Source: Marmoricola sp. (GTDB taxonomy: Bacteria; Actinomycetota; Actinomycetes; Propionibacteriales; Nocardioidaceae). Taken from it: a stretch of DNA of 64,000 nt. The first letter of the stretch is position 1, and the number at the start of each line of letters is the position of its first letter. The stretch spans positions 62,001 to 126,000 of the forward strand of contig JAOPYE010000004.1 of the NCBI GenBank assembly GCA_025964775.1, read 5' to 3'. Positions 63,088-64,000 of this stretch are shown here, in pieces. Both the position numbers and the translations under genes were made by a program. Below the pieces are notes generated by a model. The model was given only the letters and a program-made list of their open reading frames with translations. It had not been told where the DNA came from and ran no database searches.

Positions 63088-64000
63088 ATGGCAGCACCAC
63101 AGAACTACCTGGCCGTGATCAAGGTCGTGGGTATCGGTGGAGGTGGCGTCAACGCAGTCAACCGGATGATCGAGGTCGGTCTGCGGGGCGTTGAGTTCAT
63201 CGCGATCAACACCGATGCGCAGGCGCTCCTGATGAGCGACGCCGATGTGAAGCTCGACATCGGCCGTGAGCTCACCCGGGGCCTCGGCGCCGGCGCCAAT
63301 CCGGACGTGGGTGCGCGCGCCGCCGAGGACCACGCCGACGAGATCGAAGAAGTCATCAAGGGCGCCGACATGGTGTTCGTGACCGCTGGTGAGGGCGGTG
63401 GCACCGGGACCGGTGGCGCGCCGGTCGTCGCCAAGATCGCACGCTCCCTGGGAGCGCTGACGATCGGCGTCGTGACCCGCCCGTTCGCCTTCGAAGGTCG
63501 CCGTCGCTCGGCGTCGGCGGAGGAGGGAATCGCCAACCTCCGTGAGGAGGTCGACACGCTGATCGTGATCCCGAACGACAAGCTGCTCTCGATCGCGGAC
63601 CGCAACGTCAGCATGCTCGACGCGTTCAAGCAGGCCGACCAGGTCCTGCTGCAGGGCGTCTCGGGCATCACCGACCTGATCACCACGCCGGGCCTGATCA
63701 ACCTGGACTTCGCTGACGTCAAGTCGGTGATGTCGAACGCCGGTTCCGCCCTGATGGGCATCGGCTCGGCGCGCGGGGAGAACCGCGCGGTCGAGGCCGC
63801 CGAGCTGGCCGTCTCGAGTCCGTTGCTCGAGGAGTCGATCGACGGTGCGCAGGGTGTGCTGCTCTCGATCGCCGGTGGCTCGGACCTCGGCCTGTTCGAG
63901 ATCAACGAGGCTGCTGCGATGGTGGCCGACGCGGTCCACCCCGAGGCGAACATCATCTTCGGTGCGACCATCGACGACGCGCTCGGTGACGAGGTGCGGG
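63088..64000 (+). CDS. ftsZ: Cell division protein FtsZ, N-terminal part (cut by window edge)
   Basis: The first 304 residues of the tubulin-like GTPase that forms the division ring. [17 protein letters not shown], the tubulin signature [22 protein letters not shown] and [17 protein letters not shown] are present. AAGGGG seven bases before ATG 63088 fixes the start. The C-terminal tail lies outside the window. Confidence 0.97.
   Translation, partial: MAAPQNYLAVIKVVGIGGGGVNAVNRMIEVGLRGVEFIAINTDAQALLMSDADVKLDIGRELTRGLGAGANPDVGARAAEDHADEIEEVIKGADMVFVTAGEGGGTGTGGAPVVAKIARSLGALTIGVVTRPFAFEGRRRSASAEEGIANLREEVDTLIVIPNDKLLSIADRNVSMLDAFKQADQVLLQGVSGITDLITTPGLINLDFADVKSVMSNAGSALMGIGSARGENRAVEAAELAVSSPLLEESIDGAQGVLLSIAGGSDLGLFEINEAAAMVADAVHPEANIIFGATIDDALGDEVR

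Overview
This window is a 64-kb stretch of actinobacterial chromosome with very high G+C, GTG and TTG starts, gene ends that overlap the next start by one to four bases, and many leaderless starts. The gene content and order fit a Nocardioides-like member of the Propionibacteriales. Several blocks match Mycobacterium tuberculosis synteny: dapA-rnj-ftsK-pgsA, metF-idsA-Rv2175c-pknL, and mraZ to ftsZ. I see no insertion sequence, prophage, CRISPR array, tRNA or rRNA. The window reads as core genome plus a few lineage-specific genes, and is cut inside a gene at both ends.

Layout. 1-5.4 kb: a cut flavin/F420-type monooxygenase, a lipoprotein, dapA (lysine/diaminopimelate), RNase J and three small genes. 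5.5-16 kb: ftsK, a RodZ-like membrane protein, rimO, pgsA, a GH15 glucanohydrolase and cinA. 16-26 kb: glpK, an exported protein, a DUF1028 protein, a phosphofructokinase with pyrophosphate-type residues, a quinone oxidoreductase, two unrelated DAHP synthases (class II and class I-beta), a cupredoxin beside a 30-bp perfect palindrome, and threonine aldolase. 26-32 kb: two DUF4190 proteins, SoxR with its operator and a divergent SDR-queA-like pair, an EamA exporter, and a TetR/MFS efflux pair with two operators. 32-40 kb: PknL-type PASTA kinase with its Rv2175c-type partner, prenyl synthase, metF, a carotenoid-type desaturase, a PPOX-fold protein, a shortened ArsC-like protein and a YbaK-like protein.

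40-43.6 kb: a LexA box, then a long hairpin, then DUF6504, a HEPN protein with an intact Rx4H motif, a methyltransferase, DinB and DUF3040. This looks like an SOS-controlled mutagenesis operon with a possible RNase. 43.6-48.2 kb, on the minus strand: MoxR-DUF58-transglutaminase. 48.4-64 kb: the division and cell wall cluster, mraZ, a structured leader resembling the mraW RNA motif, an unannotated 47-aa membrane protein, rsmH, ftsL, pbp/ftsI, murE, murF, mraY, murD, ftsW, murG, murC, ftsQ and ftsZ (cut). MraZ boxes overlap the mraZ promoter and most of the cluster is translationally coupled.

A general feature is start-site architecture. At 18 genes a TANNNT hexamer ends 6-8 bases before the start codon, which predicts leaderless mRNAs and was used here to choose several starts. 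Two gene pairs diverge from gaps of only 25 and 32 bp using such hexamers on both strands.
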